In this document: in pieces, positions 22,624 through 34,126 of the stretch
Position numbering within the stretch: the stretch's first letter is position 1
Layout of the letters: every line of letters begins with the position of its first letter
Notes under the pieces: generated by a model
What the model was told of the DNA's origin: nothing
What the model saw: only the letters and a program-made list of their open reading frames with translations
Database searches by the model: none
Program-made: the position numbers and the translations under genes
Source: Micropterus salmoides
Taxonomy: Eukaryota > Chordata > Actinopteri > Centrarchiformes > Centrarchidae
Length of the DNA: 64,000 nucleotides
Direction: 5' to 3'
Assembly (NCBI RefSeq): GCF_014851395.1
Contig: NW_024040374.1
Span: 27,856,772-27,920,771, forward strand

Positions 22624-25600
22624 ATTCCACTGGGAAGGAGAGCTGAACCTTAAGTTTTGACTTTTAAAAAAAGCAAGACCCTCCCTTTCATTATTAAAAT
22701 GTCTTTTTGGATCCTCGATTTGAAGAAAAATTGCAACACAATCACCACTAATTTCTTGAAATAACATTACAGTGTTTGATTGGTTGCACCAAAAATATCT
22801 AAAGGTCCATAAATAATATAAGACGATATTCTCAAATTTAAAGCCTAATATGTTAATTTGACAGTAGTTTTCACGTAGCCACTGAAACACCAAACTTAGA
22901 AGTGGAATTAGCAATTGCAAAAAAATTACTATAACTGTTATATGCAATAATTTTGTAATAATTAAGCTTAAAAGCCACCTCTGATGTGGCTGAAAGGTCT
23001 GACATTTTTTGTCACCAGACTCGTGATTCTAAAATAAAATGATGTTAACCTGATATGTATGAAATCAGATGTCTGACTTTCCTTCATAACTAAACCAATC
23101 ACATTCGCCTGCGTCGTAAGCCTAGGTGTGTTCAGACTCAAAGGGAGTGGTTTCTCCTTGGCAGGTATGCCGAACAGCGCACTATTAAATATCAAAACAC
23201 AAGTCAAGTTCTATCAGTTACTACTTTATTTTGATGAGGAAAAACAAAGCCTTGATGCAGAGACAGGATTGTTGGTCTCTGCAAACGCAAAACCGTCCTT
23301 TAGAAGTCCTTTTTTAAATGTGACTGTTTCTTTGCTTTAATTAATATTTTTATGGGAAATCGTACAAGGGTAGAATGAGAGAAATCTGGCATGTGCAAAA
23401 CTTAAAAGACACTCCAGAGAATTCAGAATATCCTCCTTTTAGCAAAAAGAAAAAATATGTATCACCCCCTTTTCTGACCCTCCCTTCCCTCCTAATAATT
23501 TTAGGACAGTCCCTTAAACACATTTTACAATAAGTACAAATTGAGTTACTTTTCATGGCCTATATCTCTCTTTCAAAAATATATAATTCAGTATATAATA
23601 CAATAAAATACACACATACATCATTTAGTAATACTTGGCTTTGGCTGATTATTTCCAGCTTTAAGTTTCCATATCTGTAGATAATCATATGTAGACAAAC
23701 TTCTCCACTGCTGTCTTTGAGCGCTCGTATGTACAACCACTAACTGAAAATGATTTTAATTGCAAAATGGGAAGGGATATTCTCCTTTCATGCTGAACAT
23801 CTGTACAGTGAGGTTCTTCCCTGCTCGCTTGATGTGACAGTGTTCACCTAACATTTAGACCCATAAAACCTGAGACTAATAGACAGGATTAAAGACATAA
23901 AATGACATTTTTATAGCTTAAACTCCTGACTACCTGGACTTGCAGATATTAAATGCATATCTGGAAGCACTTAGTGTTAAGTGGGACCAAGTGCTTATTA
24001 AGTTTCTGATGCTCTAAGTCCTTGTCTGTTCCGGCCTGGGCTGATACGGGTTGCTAGGCCACGGTAAATGAACGCGGATGGATTTGCGCTGGACTTAGAC
24101 CTGGTTATCAGTACTTCTCAGTTAATACGCCACCACGGTGACATTGTCACGACTGTGCAACGATTGGCAATATTTGAATTTCCCATTAAGCTCCTCTTGC
24201 TGCATGTGTTTTCATGTGGAACGTTCTCACCTGACTAGCCACTTCCCCTCTGCAGAGACACAGCTATATTCTCCCTCCAACATTTCATTAGAAAAAGAGA
24301 AGGCTATTGTAGGAGCATTAAATATCGCCTGTTGTTCACCTTCACATCCATATGTAACCTCTCCAAATTTTACTCCATGAACTTGGCATCCTTTCAAAGG
24401 GCAACTATAAATAAGGTGAGGGCACAGCAGGCTGTGTTTATTCTGTATAGACATTCATCAGAAAATGTGGCATTTAAAATCAATTAAATCCTTTTTCACA
24501 CAAGGTTGAGATAAAAGATAGGACAGTGAGAGCAGAGATGAAGCAGACGAACCCCTGTAATTCAAAGCTGTGCATTCATTTGGCTGGCTTTTAAAAACAA
24601 AATACCCAAGGTCTTTCTGTTATATTAGATCTTCTTCATCCAACACGTTTATCTTGACTTTTGAGGTGAGGTAGCTGAAGCCCCTCTGCACTCTAATATT
24701 GACCCCTAGATTCTTACTGAGGAAGGAAATATCAATGGACAGTTATTTAATTTCATGCAATTCATAAACTATCTGAAAATTAATTTCTTTTTAGCACAAT
24801 TCTATCATTTTGAAGGTTCATCTTCTTTCCTTCACAGTGACTGTGAACTTCATCTCTTGTACAAGATGAATATGACTGATGCTCTGTGTTAATGGCAATA
24901 TCTGACTTCATTGAATGGCTTGTGCCTTTTATGAACGACGCAGTGCTTCGAGTCTTTATAGTTGAAGTCTAATGTTTAGCGCACTCGCTGAAATAACTGT
25001 AATTGTAACTGATCTGCATGTTATCTAACATACAGCCCCTATTAAGTTGAAGTTTTTGGACAGCCTCCTTCACTTATTTTTATTGTTTTGTTATCTGCCA
25101 TTCACATTGTAATTCTATTTCTATTTCTTTATCAGTGTCTCGTTGGGCTGTCAACTTCAGCTGTCTGAGTATACGTAGTGCGCTGCTTTTCAGAGTGTTA
25201 GTTGGTTTTATAAACAGGTATAGTTATGGACAAATCTTTACATTGTGTGTGTGATTTGGAGAATTTTTAAATTATTATTAGGACATCAGAGTTAGTCTTT
25301 CCAAGGCTAAATGCATCAATTCTGTTCAGTTCTGATTGATGTTATGTGTTCACCCGAGACTTAACTGGTTGCTTACAGTATTCTGTCTCTGGTATAGTGA
25401 TGCTTCATTCTGTTCACAAAGACACTGATTGTTGTTACCACTAGTGAGTACTTTAATTTGCGAATAAGGTTGTTTTTGCAATGTCGACAAAATACAAGAC
25501 TACAAGTTTACATGATTTGTTTTTGGCTCTGGCCACCAAATGTGGTAAACATGTTATCATTTGACATTTTGTGTGCATTAAATTCATTATTTTTTGCAAC

Positions 25601-25685
25601 AGCAGTCAATGTGTTTTATTAAATTGCATTTAATAAAGCAAAATGTTTTTAATAATTAATAACCAGTAGCATGAAAGTGAACCAT
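22624..25685. other. Unique-looking non-coding stretch
   Basis: No supported gene. The longest frame, 22567-22947 on the minus strand, starts in the poly-A/AAAT repeat and has no domain. A site resembling an RFX X-box, GTTGCTAGGCCAC, lies at 24050-24062 in a block (about 23990-24140) that is GC-richer than its surroundings. Confidence 0.4.
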
Positions 25686-25797
25686 TACCTTGATTACACA
25701 AGGTGTACCTTGATTACCTTGATTACACAAGGTGTACCTTGATTACCTTGATTACCTTGATTACACAAGGTGTACCTTGATGTACACCTTGTGTAAT
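25686..25797 (+). repeat. Small tandem array of a 20-mer ending in a hairpin
   Basis: Units of ACCTTGATTACACAAGGTGT, plus extra ACCTTGATT half-units, repeat about four times. The array ends with a perfect 16-bp inverted repeat, 25760-25775 pairing with 25782-25797 across a 6-base loop. ACACCTTGTGTAA-type sequence makes each unit partly self-complementary as well. Confidence 0.85.
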
Positions 25798-27192
25798 GAA
25801 CAAGTTGCACAAGTGAAGCATTTAAGTGAAATATATTTTAGTAAAGTTTAAATTGCTGTTCCTCTGGCTTGTCCGTGTCTGTATTCCAATGCAACAAAGA
25901 TGGCCACTCAGTCATCTTCTGCTGCCAGCATTTTGTAACTCGGGTTCAATGTTCAGTTCAGTCTGAACATTAAAGTTCTGTTGCTCTGTTCTTGTTAGGT
26001 GTGTTCCTAGTGACAAAGTACTGGGCCCTTTAATTGCATATTTTTCTTGGAAACTATAACAGCTATAGGGAGGTCGTCAAGGGCCTGCAGTCTTTATTAT
26101 ATTATTTGTTATTGATTATTAGCTATTGTAATTTGAAAGCAATGCTCATCCAAAAAAAAAGGTAACAACAATGAAATAAAATGCACATTGCCGTGATCTG
26201 TAGCACTTATCGGGCCAATGTCAGCCACATCGTGCCATTCCCTGAAAATGGCAACAATCACAGCTGATCAATATGGAGTTAATATTACCTCTTTTTAAAA
26301 ACGGCATAATTAACATGGTTGGAGACACACCCTATTTGTTAACAAGTTGTACCTGCTATAGTTGACAATGCAAATGACAACTAGGCCTATATACTAAGTG
26401 TATTTATATATACATCATGTAAGTATAATCAAGCATCATAATTACTTATTTTTCTTTTCCAAGAAGGCACTGTCCAAATTGAAATAAGGCAGCTTCAATT
26501 ACAATTCACTTCTCAACAATTACTGTGGAGAAATAGTAATTGTTGAATGAAAGTGTCTAATTGTTTTATTCATTTTAGTATAGTTTTGTGTAGTGAGGAG
26601 TGAAGTAATTGTAGTGAATTAATAGTATTATTCCTAAAATGTAGCAACATTAAAAATTTAAGGTTGTCAGAAAAAATTAATCCTTAAAATTCTTGAGCTT
26701 AAAGCTGCACAGCCTGACCCCTGAATATTTTTATGTATTATATAATATATTTATACAGGAAAAGCTCAGCGTTTTAACCTCTTTCAGTTTATATTTTTTG
26801 GTGTTATGGTCTGCAATTTCCCTTGTTTTTATTTTAATAAAAATTTTTTCTAGCTAGTGAACATAGTGGCGCATGTAGCTGCCAAAGAGCCAATGTTTTT
26901 CTCAGCCATTGGTGGAGACCAGAACAAAGCTAGAAGTGTAAGACAGGTGGCCAGAAATGAATGTTAATGCTGCTCTGTGTCTGCCTCATGTTATAGACAA
27001 CTGTGTGCTAACACATTCACCATATCAACTTTTAAGGTAATAATTTTCACAATGTTGTATTCACAGCTTGTTGCACCAAAGTAGCCAAAAAACTTAATGT
27101 AGGTTTAAGTACAGTAATTCTTTATACAATATACAACAACACAGTTCCACTCAATCTCAGCCATTTTAGTCGCAGGTAAAACAGCATTTACA
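25798..27192. other. Non-coding stretch, nothing assigned
   Basis: AT-rich sequence with short frames only. No repeat terminus recognised. Confidence 0.4.
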
Positions 27193-27392
27193 GAAGGGGG
27201 TGGCAATGGGGCAATGTATAGGACACGTCTTTGGTGTGGGAGACTGCGGTTCAATTCCCACTGCGACTCATGCACCATTATGTCCCTGAGCAAGACACTT
27301 CATCCCTAGTTGCTCATGAGGCGTGCAACCTCTGATAGTCATAGAAATTGTAAGTCACTTTGAATAAAAATGTCAGCTAAATGGCTAATTAT
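27193..27392 (+). mobile_element. tRNA-derived SINE, fish type
   Basis: The tRNA-like head has TGGCAATGGGG (A-box-like) and GGTTCAATTCC (B-box). The central part reads TGTCCCTGAGCAAGACACTTC, then CCTAGTTGCTC. The tail TTGTAAGTCACTTTGAATAA and ATGTCAGCTAAATGGCTAA matches the conserved fish SINE tail (normally GTAAGTCGCTCTGGATAAGAG). Substitutions are moderate, so the copy is not recent. Confidence 0.8.
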
Positions 27393-28169
27393 TATTTTTA
27401 CACTAGCCAGTGTGGTAGCCCATCTGAGCTAAAGTTAAGCCAGCTTTACTTTTTAGTTAGTTGTTAAACTACTATTGCCACAACTTCTGTGAGTTCAGTC
27501 ATTCAGTGTTAGCACACACTCCTACAAATTATAGCACATTTGTTAGAACTAAAAATCCTGGGGTGGCACACTAAACCTTAACTGAATTTCAGGAATTCTA
27601 TTATGCCGTATATAGACTAGTTGAATACTACATAAAAATATGAGTTAAGGTATCACAGACTGAATTACTTTGGTTTCTTATTTTACAGTTAAAATTGTCT
27701 AATGTCCATAGACTAAAACCAGTTCAGTTAACATTCCATAAAAATCCTGTTTGATGTGGTATCTGTATGTGTTAGGCAATTTATTGTTCTTTAAATAGGC
27801 AAGTTAACCTTTTCCTTAAAAAGACAAATACAGCTTTTATTTGTGGGAGTGCAGTGACAGGGAGGAACAAAACATTTAATGGGAACAAGCCCACCCAAGA
27901 TTACAGACATCATGGAGCATAAGTATTTTTCTTATAATTTTTCTAACAATTGAAATTGAAATATACGATACGTGTCTGTATAGAGTTGTGTAATTGTTAT
28001 TTAAACAACTAGGATAGTTATTCTTGAAATATCCCACTTTTTAACAACCGATTTGACCAGTGTCCATTTCAGCCATTTCAAAGCGCAGATACCAATAAAA
28101 CTACAATACTCTGTTGCTTCTGTCTTTTAACACGTCAACAAACAGCATGGCTCCACAAAACACTTAACA
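27393..28169. other. Non-coding stretch, nothing assigned
   Basis: AT-rich unassigned sequence between the SINE and the GA repeat. Confidence 0.4.
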
Positions 28170-28175
28170 TGAGAG

Positions 28176-28219
<44 letters not shown>
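28170..28219 (+). repeat. (GA)n microsatellite
   Basis: About 22 GA units. It lies directly against the 3' end of the L2 fragment, so it may have grown from the element's tail. Confidence 0.9.
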
Positions 28220-28221
<2 letters not shown>

Positions 28222-28376
28222 GAGTCCAATCCAATCCACTTTATTTATATAGCACAATTTAAAAAACAACAAGGTTACCAAAGTGCTTTACAGAGATTAT
28301 ATAAAATATGCTCATGATAAATAAAAACAACAAATAACACCAACACTGACAGCGACAACGAAGACCACAGCAGCTC

Positions 28377-29451
28377 TCATGGTGAATTAAAAGCCAGGGA
28401 ATAAAAGTATGTTTTTAAACGAGATTTAAAGGTGTGGAGGTTGGGCGCCACGCCAGGTAAGTCATTCCACAGTTTGGGGGCAACTGCTGAAAAAGAGTGA
28501 TTGCCCCTGGTCTTCAGCCTGGTCCTGGGCACATTCAGCCGCAGCTGATCAGCAGACCTCAGTGACCTTGGCAGGGTGTAAGTGTGCAGGAGCTTAGAGA
28601 TGTACTGAGGTGCCAACCCATTAAGTTACTTAAAAACAAACATTAAAATATTAAAATGGATTCAAAAATGTACAGGGAGCCAGTGGAGCGAGGCCAGAAT
28701 GTGGGTAATGTGTTCGTGTTTCCGGGTTCCTGTTAAAAGACGAGCACCTGTATTCTGGACTAACTGCTGGACTAATGCACTTTACATCACACCGATGTAA
28801 AGTGCATTACAGTAGACCAAACGGGTCAAGATAAAAGCATGAATCACATGCTCAAAAAGATCAAAAGATAAAACAGGTTTAATTTTAGATAAAAGCCTCA
28901 AATGATAAAAACTGGATTTAACCACAGTGTTTATCTGCTTGTCAAGTTTAAAATCACTGTCAATTTTGATGCCTAAATTGGTGACTACTGGCTTTACGTA
29001 CTGCTGCAGGGAACCAAGATTTATGGGAGTGGAGTCACAAACCCGGCTGGGTCCAAATACAATGACCTCAGTTTTGTCTTCGTATAAATTTAAAAAATGA
29101 AAAGACATCCAGGCCTTAATATCTTTGAGACATTCAAGTAGAGGAGTCAGGGAACTGTTTGCATTTTTTCTCAGGGGCAAGTAGATTTGCGTGTCGTCCG
29201 CATAAAAGTGGTAGGAAACCATATTTTTTAAAAATGTTTCCAAGAGGGAGAAGGTATAAGGAGAACAATAGTGGTCCAAGAACTGAGCCCTGAAGAACTC
29301 CACAGAGAAGGGGAGCGGTAGATGACATGAAGTCACCAAGTTTTACAAAAAAACATCGCTCAGATAAATATGATCTGAACCACTGCAAGGCAGTATCTCG
29401 GATGCCCACACAGTGCTCAAGGTGAGAGATGAGAATGGCGTGCATTGACAC
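28377..29451 (-). pseudogene. Reverse-transcriptase pseudogene (L2 LINE ORF2 remnant)
   Basis: This is the coding part of the L2 fragment. The polymerase palm with YADD is intact in one frame. The upstream SVLGPLLFS motif lies in a different frame, and the C-terminal domain (APKLWNDLP) in a third. In an intact element this enzyme primes cDNA synthesis on nicked DNA (target-primed reverse transcription). Here no frame longer than 185 codons remains, and there is no apurinic-like endonuclease. Confidence 0.8.
28773..28809. repeat. Perfect inverted duplication inside the LINE
   Basis: TAATGCACTTTACATC (28773-28788) is followed after 5 bases by its exact reverse complement (28794-28809). In coding sense the arm nearer the 5' end encodes CNALYI. 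The inverted copy then replaces part of the usual linker before the QQLVQN segment. Confidence 0.85.
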
Positions 29452-29455
29452 AAGT

Positions 29456-30605
29456 TACAGTACTACTGTCACAAACCTAAATTAAGAATGCAATATTTAA
29501 GCAGACACAACCAAGCTCAGAACAAATGAGCCTAAAGGTCTACTGGCAAAGAGCAGTAAGCTCAACACCAATGAAGTCAACGATGCGCACAGACAACATT
29601 TTAGGGATCAAGAGCCTTTCTATAGCCGTTTTCCACAGATATCCTGCAATCAAAACGAAAAGACTGTCCGCCAATATATATCCCATTCCCAGCTCCGAAC
29701 CTTTCATACAGCGCTGCGAGCCAGCAAACTGGCCTAATAATCCCGAATAATAAGGCAGTATGACAGTGGCTATTCCAACAACATCTTGACAACAACCGTA
29801 ATCCGTAGCCTAGTCTCAACCGATCCAGCACAACAATTTGCCCATGTAGGGACCAGCTGCAGAGTCAGGATGATAAAAGATGCTTTCACTCACCACAGCT
29901 AAGGTCTCACGAGATGAGAAAGGCGGCACGGCGGTTTTTCCTCTGTGCAAACTTCTGAGTGACTGAAGTTTTTCAGACAGTCCACCGACTCGTTGTGGCC
30001 CCGCAGTGTTTGTTGTGCTGCTCACTGGAGCACCTGTTGGCCGCAAGTAACGTTGAGCCCAGTTTCACAGCAACGTCCAGATGACTCCCTCTGTTCTCAT
30101 GTTTTGTAATCCTTTCACAAAGATGAAGATGAAAACAGGCACAGGTTGGTCTCCCTCAAAGCATAACGTTAACAACCGGTCCCACACAGTGCTGTCAGGA
30201 GCTCCAGTGTTCGTACGACATTAGCCTGCTGTTAGCGCTGGTGATAACCTGTTGCTATCTGCAGACTATTAGCTTTCACACAGAGTACAATACACAAAAC
30301 TGTGTAGCAGTGTGACAAACTCATTATAAACTAGCCAGGCTACTAACTGTCTCTGTACATTAATTAAATTAGACTTTTCTTTCTTCTGCAGCTTGTTGCC
30401 GCCTCCACAGAAAACACACACATTCAGCACAACACCGGTGTACTCCGCTCTGCTCTGCATCTTCTAAAATAAACATCATAGTCTGTCACACCTCAGGGTC
30501 AGAGGTTACCCTCTTAAAGTGACAGAGCCTAATATGAGAACACTTGTATGCTGCTATTCACCTTTTAACTAACCAAGGGGTTACATAATATAAACAGTAT
30601 ATAGC
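29456..30605. other. Non-coding stretch, possibly transposon-derived
   Basis: It holds several overlapping short frames without domains. CpG frequency is higher than in the surroundings between about 29580 and 30060, which may indicate a young element, but I found no termini. Confidence 0.35.
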
Positions 30606-30623
30606 ATTTTATGCATGCTCCTT

Positions 30624-30683
30624 GCCAGGGGGGCCACTGGGGTGGCCACCCATTTTCTTAGGGTGGCTGTGGCCCCCCCTGGC
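30624..30683. repeat. Inverted repeat around GGTGGCC sequences
   Basis: GCCAGGGGGGCCAC (30624-30637) pairs with GTGGCCCCCCCTGGC (30669-30683), differing by one C. Inside the loop is the palindrome GGTGGCCACC. A similar 'gtggcc..cccctggtgg' word is known from a fish dispersed repeat; the exact family is not assigned. Confidence 0.6.
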
Positions 30684-30689
30684 GGCACC

Positions 30690-31245
30690 ATTGTGTTAGA
30701 AGCCTTCTTGAAGAGTTCTTCAGCAAAGTTTCTTTTGGTTCAGTATCTTTCACAGACTGGAAGTCCTGTAGTTCTTCATTAGTCAGCAGAACGCTAACAT
30801 GCTCAGTAGTCTCAGCAAATAGCTCTAGACTTCCTAAGCTGATGTTTCCCATTCTTTTACTGTTCTACTCAGTGACAATTATTATTATGAAGCCCTGCAG
30901 TGGAACTTTCCTTCCTTCTCGGATCATGAGTACTTAATTATATGCCCTCTTTTTCTATCCCAGCATATTTTTTGGGTGGCTGGGTGGTGATGGGGAGTCA
31001 CTCCTTTTTTTTACAAATGAATGTGATGATACTTTAATAGCAGGGTGTTCTCAGGCATAGACGTACAATGGCTGCTCATTGAGTGTAGTGGGCTGAGGCT
31101 GGTGGCATTGTGAGTTATGTGCCCCCGCCCCCCATAAGAGCCAACCAAAATAGATCTGTAGATAGCCTTTCTGAGCAGTGTTTATCTACACTGCAGGGCC
31201 CTGTGGAGTGCATGATGGATCTGTAGTGATCAGTTAAAGCCACAT
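30690..31245. other. Non-coding stretch, nothing assigned
   Basis: No gene or element boundary recognised. Confidence 0.35.
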
Positions 31246-31520
31246 TGATGATAAACTAATGAATCAAGGCCCGCATTAATCACATCGCAGCCCGCACAGA
31301 AAGACGAATGGAAATGCAAAAGTTCCATGCTAATGATGAACTACTAACAATTTGGTGGTGGACAAGGAGAGAGGGAAAATTACACACCGGGTTTTCATGC
31401 ATAATCTCGGAAGATATTAATATTTCACCTCCACCCTCCTCCCCTGCTCAACGTTGCTGCCTTTAGAGGCATAATCAAATTTCATTACCAGCCAAACCGA
31501 CATGATTAAACAGAACAGAG
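31246..31520. promoter_or_regulatory. Candidate conserved non-coding element
   Basis: Low-repeat block with closely spaced homeodomain- and POU-like words: GCATTAATCACATCG, ATGGAAATGCAAAAG, CCATGCTAATGATG, TTTTCATGCATAATC, GCATAATCAAATTTCATTACC, ACATGATTAAAC. No open frame of note. The limits are approximate and conservation was not tested. Confidence 0.4.
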
Positions 31521-33447
31521 TCTGAGTTCAGAGCCTCACACTGCGGCACACGTTGGCTGCCACTCAGAGACATCTCCTCCCCCTTCATCATTCACAGACT
31601 CCTGCCCCCACCCCGCCCACCCCTTTGCCCCAGCATGGCTCCACTGGCTCACACAGATCCAAATCAGCATTTCATGACCGGCCTCACATCTTTGACCACA
31701 CGTTTACTCTGCTTGTGCCTTTATCTGTCAGTCATGTGAGTCCCCCGAGGAGCAGCCCGTCTGGAGATTCTGCCGTCGCCGGCCTCAGTTGAAACCCTCA
31801 GTGGATGGCTGGTTCCTCTCAGGCGGGATAACACCGCCTGTCTGTTTAGTGAACAGTGAATACCTGCCTTGTATCATGTCTTACATGTTGCTAAAATACC
31901 ACGATGTACTATGAAATATTGTGTGCGGAATGTAGCACTGTATAAAAAGGTAAAATTAAATATTAAAACTGAATTCTTCTGAGCATGTCTCATGTAAGAG
32001 CATGATTCATGCCATGTAGCATTAGGTGAGATAAGCCCGTGAGACTCTTGATCAGTGCCTTACAGTAAATTCTGTTTCTGATGTTAAACTCTGCATTAGC
32101 GCTTCCTCTCCTTCGCAGCAGTTTCCTTGTGTTCTTTCGTCCACTCATGCTTGTCTACGATGCCACAATTCATTTCAGTTTGACTTGATCTGCATGTCAT
32201 GTAAGATGCTCCCATTTTAGCCCGAGTTGGGGTTGGTTCCATTCTGCTCTTTTGCTCCGCTGACCCCTCTAGTTGGCTGTAATCTCTCCCATCTCACTTC
32301 AGGATAGCTGCTCGCGACCTGTTTCCTTTTCTTCCTCTTCTCTGTTTTTTTTATTTATTCATTAACTTAACACAGGATCATATTTGTACCCTCCTGTGAA
32401 TGTGTGTGATGTGGAATGAAAGGGATATTATACATTTTTTTGTATCTGTCATTTTCTTTCTATCTCCCATATGACTTCTTAATCCATCTGAATGCATAGA
32501 AGATAATGTTTTGGGCGAAATAACATAAGAGGAAAGATAGACTCCCAAGGACCAATATCTTTATTGCTTGGAGGATAAACGGATTATGTCAGCCATTTTC
32601 TGCTGCTGACAGCTTTTCTTATTAACCGATTTTATTTTTAATCTGCCAAGGAAGAAATGCGGTTTTATGTCACAATAAAACGCTGGTCACATCTAATGCT
32701 GCCCTCAAACAAACAGATTTCTTAAAGCCTTGCTGGGAAATTTGAAATAACTTTAAAGAGGGAGAAATGGGGGGGGGGGGTCTTCATCCACAAGCTTGTT
32801 CAACTGAGGAGTAAAATATTTTTAAGTCCTTCACAGTTGTATTCTTCTTTTAAATATTTATTTCTTTATTTTGCTGATCTCCGTAGAAAAAACGGCTTCC
32901 ATCATGACAAAATGGCTTGTGTGTGGGCTGTCCGCTGTGTCCATTCATGCAGCTTGCAGTAGGATAACACAAAGAATGCAGCGCATGCTTCACTTACACA
33001 AGTAAGTGTGTGTAAGAAGGCTGTAAAGCTTCAAAAAACAAAACTGGACAGCCTGATTACTGTTATTTATTCCTTTACCATCAATAAAATCAGACCTTCT
33101 ATCTCAGGTGTGTCCTGTTTAGCTCCTTCCCCTCACTTAAGAGTGTGCAGGAGATTCTGGGGATCATCTAAAATGAAACCATTTGGCCAGATTTATATGG
33201 AGGGGTGTTGGGTGGATGGTGCCAGGGAGCTATCATTAACCCCAGGGCTTTAGCGCTCCCTGCTCTCTCATTTCATGCTCGTGATCTGAGGGTGTGAATT
33301 AGCTATTGCCCCGGGCAACCCAACTTAGTTACCGGCTGGACAACATGAAAGCAATACACAGAGCTGCATAAAGAATCCTCTCAAAGCACCCCCCCACCTC
33401 TCTCTCTCCTCCACACCCTACATCCCTACCTTCTCCTGAGGGACCAT
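31521..33447. other. Non-coding stretch, mostly unique-looking
   Basis: It contains a run of 12 G at 32769-32780 and pyrimidine-rich patches. Small frames (31553-31792, 33008-33253) carry no domains. No gene supported. Confidence 0.4.
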
Positions 33448-33476
33448 GGGGGGGGGGGGGGGGGGGGGGGGGGGGG
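33448..33476 (+). repeat. Run of 29 G
   Basis: Uninterrupted G homopolymer between ACCAT and TACCC. It is quadruplex-capable and prone to length error in sequencing and replication. Confidence 0.9.
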
Positions 33477-34054
33477 TACCCGTGTCATGTCTATAATGGA
33501 CAAGTGGCAGGTTCACCTTTGCCTGGGCTGGGGAGCTTAGAGTAAAAATATTATGATTTGCTTGGCGATGTTCACATACATTAAAGCTTACAGTAAGTCG
33601 GTTGAGGATAAGTAAAGTAATGCTGACATGATAGGAAAAAAATACATTCAAAGTCCTGAAAACGTCATGAAACACAAAATTGCGCTAAGCAAGAGGAGCA
33701 TCATTCTTAATTTTTATGAACACAAAGATATTGTTGTACTGATTTCTTTTAAATGTGGTGATTTAAGTTCTTACACAATGAGCAGACAGCTTCCTGTGTG
33801 CTTTCTAAATGGGCAGAGAAAGCCACAAAAATATTCAGAAAGATTTGATCAAGAGGTAATGTATTTTTCCCGCCACATATACCTACATTCACTTAACCTG
33901 TGTGACCATAAAGCAAATGTAATATTATATACTGTAAGTCTACATTTTTGTGAAAGTATTGCAGGATTTTAAATGGATTTGGTTTGTGTATGCACTGAAC
34001 CAGCTGATGGAATAACAACACTGTTTATTCAGGGAGGGATGATTGAGCTCGATA
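33477..34054. other. Non-coding stretch, nothing assigned
   Basis: A plus-strand frame of 114 codons (33628-33972) exists but has no recognisable domain and ordinary AT-rich composition. I do not call it a gene. Confidence 0.4.
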
Positions 34055-34126
34055 CTGTGTGTACTCTCTGTGTGTGTGTGTGAGTGTGTGTGTGTGTGTG
34101 TGCGGATGCTACTGCTGCTGCTGCTG
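34055..34126 (+). repeat. (TG)n followed by (CTG)n
   Basis: TG repeat to about 34103 with one GAG interruption, then ACTGCTGCTGCTGCTG at 34110-34126. Confidence 0.85.

Larger units (their letters stand above)
28220..29455 (-). mobile_element. 5'-truncated L2-type LINE with broken reverse transcriptase
   Basis: Read on the minus strand, three frames in succession give the C-terminal half of an L2/CR1-clade ORF2. The first (29451 to about 29200) has LEHCVGIRDTALQWF, SYLS and GVLQGSVLGPLLFSLYL. The second (about 29210-28782) has the catalytic FYADDTQIYL (YADD box), then TEVIVFGPS, NLGIKID and LVYCNALYIGV. The third (28616-28377) has LRSADQLRLNVPRT and APKLWNDLP. The 3' region continues to an ACTTTATTTATATAGCACA-type word near 28237 (plus-strand reading), followed by short GATTG units. 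N-terminal endonuclease and early RT are missing: the element stops near 29455. Two frame shifts and an inverted duplication show it is dead. Confidence 0.85.

Noticed and set aside
22567..22947. 126-codon minus-strand hydrophobic frame
   Set aside because: Its C-terminal part is translated from the AAAT/poly-A repeat, and the AT-rich remainder gives a hydrophobic peptide by composition.
33628..33972. 114-codon plus-strand frame
   Set aside because: AT-rich codons throughout, no domain, and no splice or promoter context. It is plausible as chance in 64 kb.
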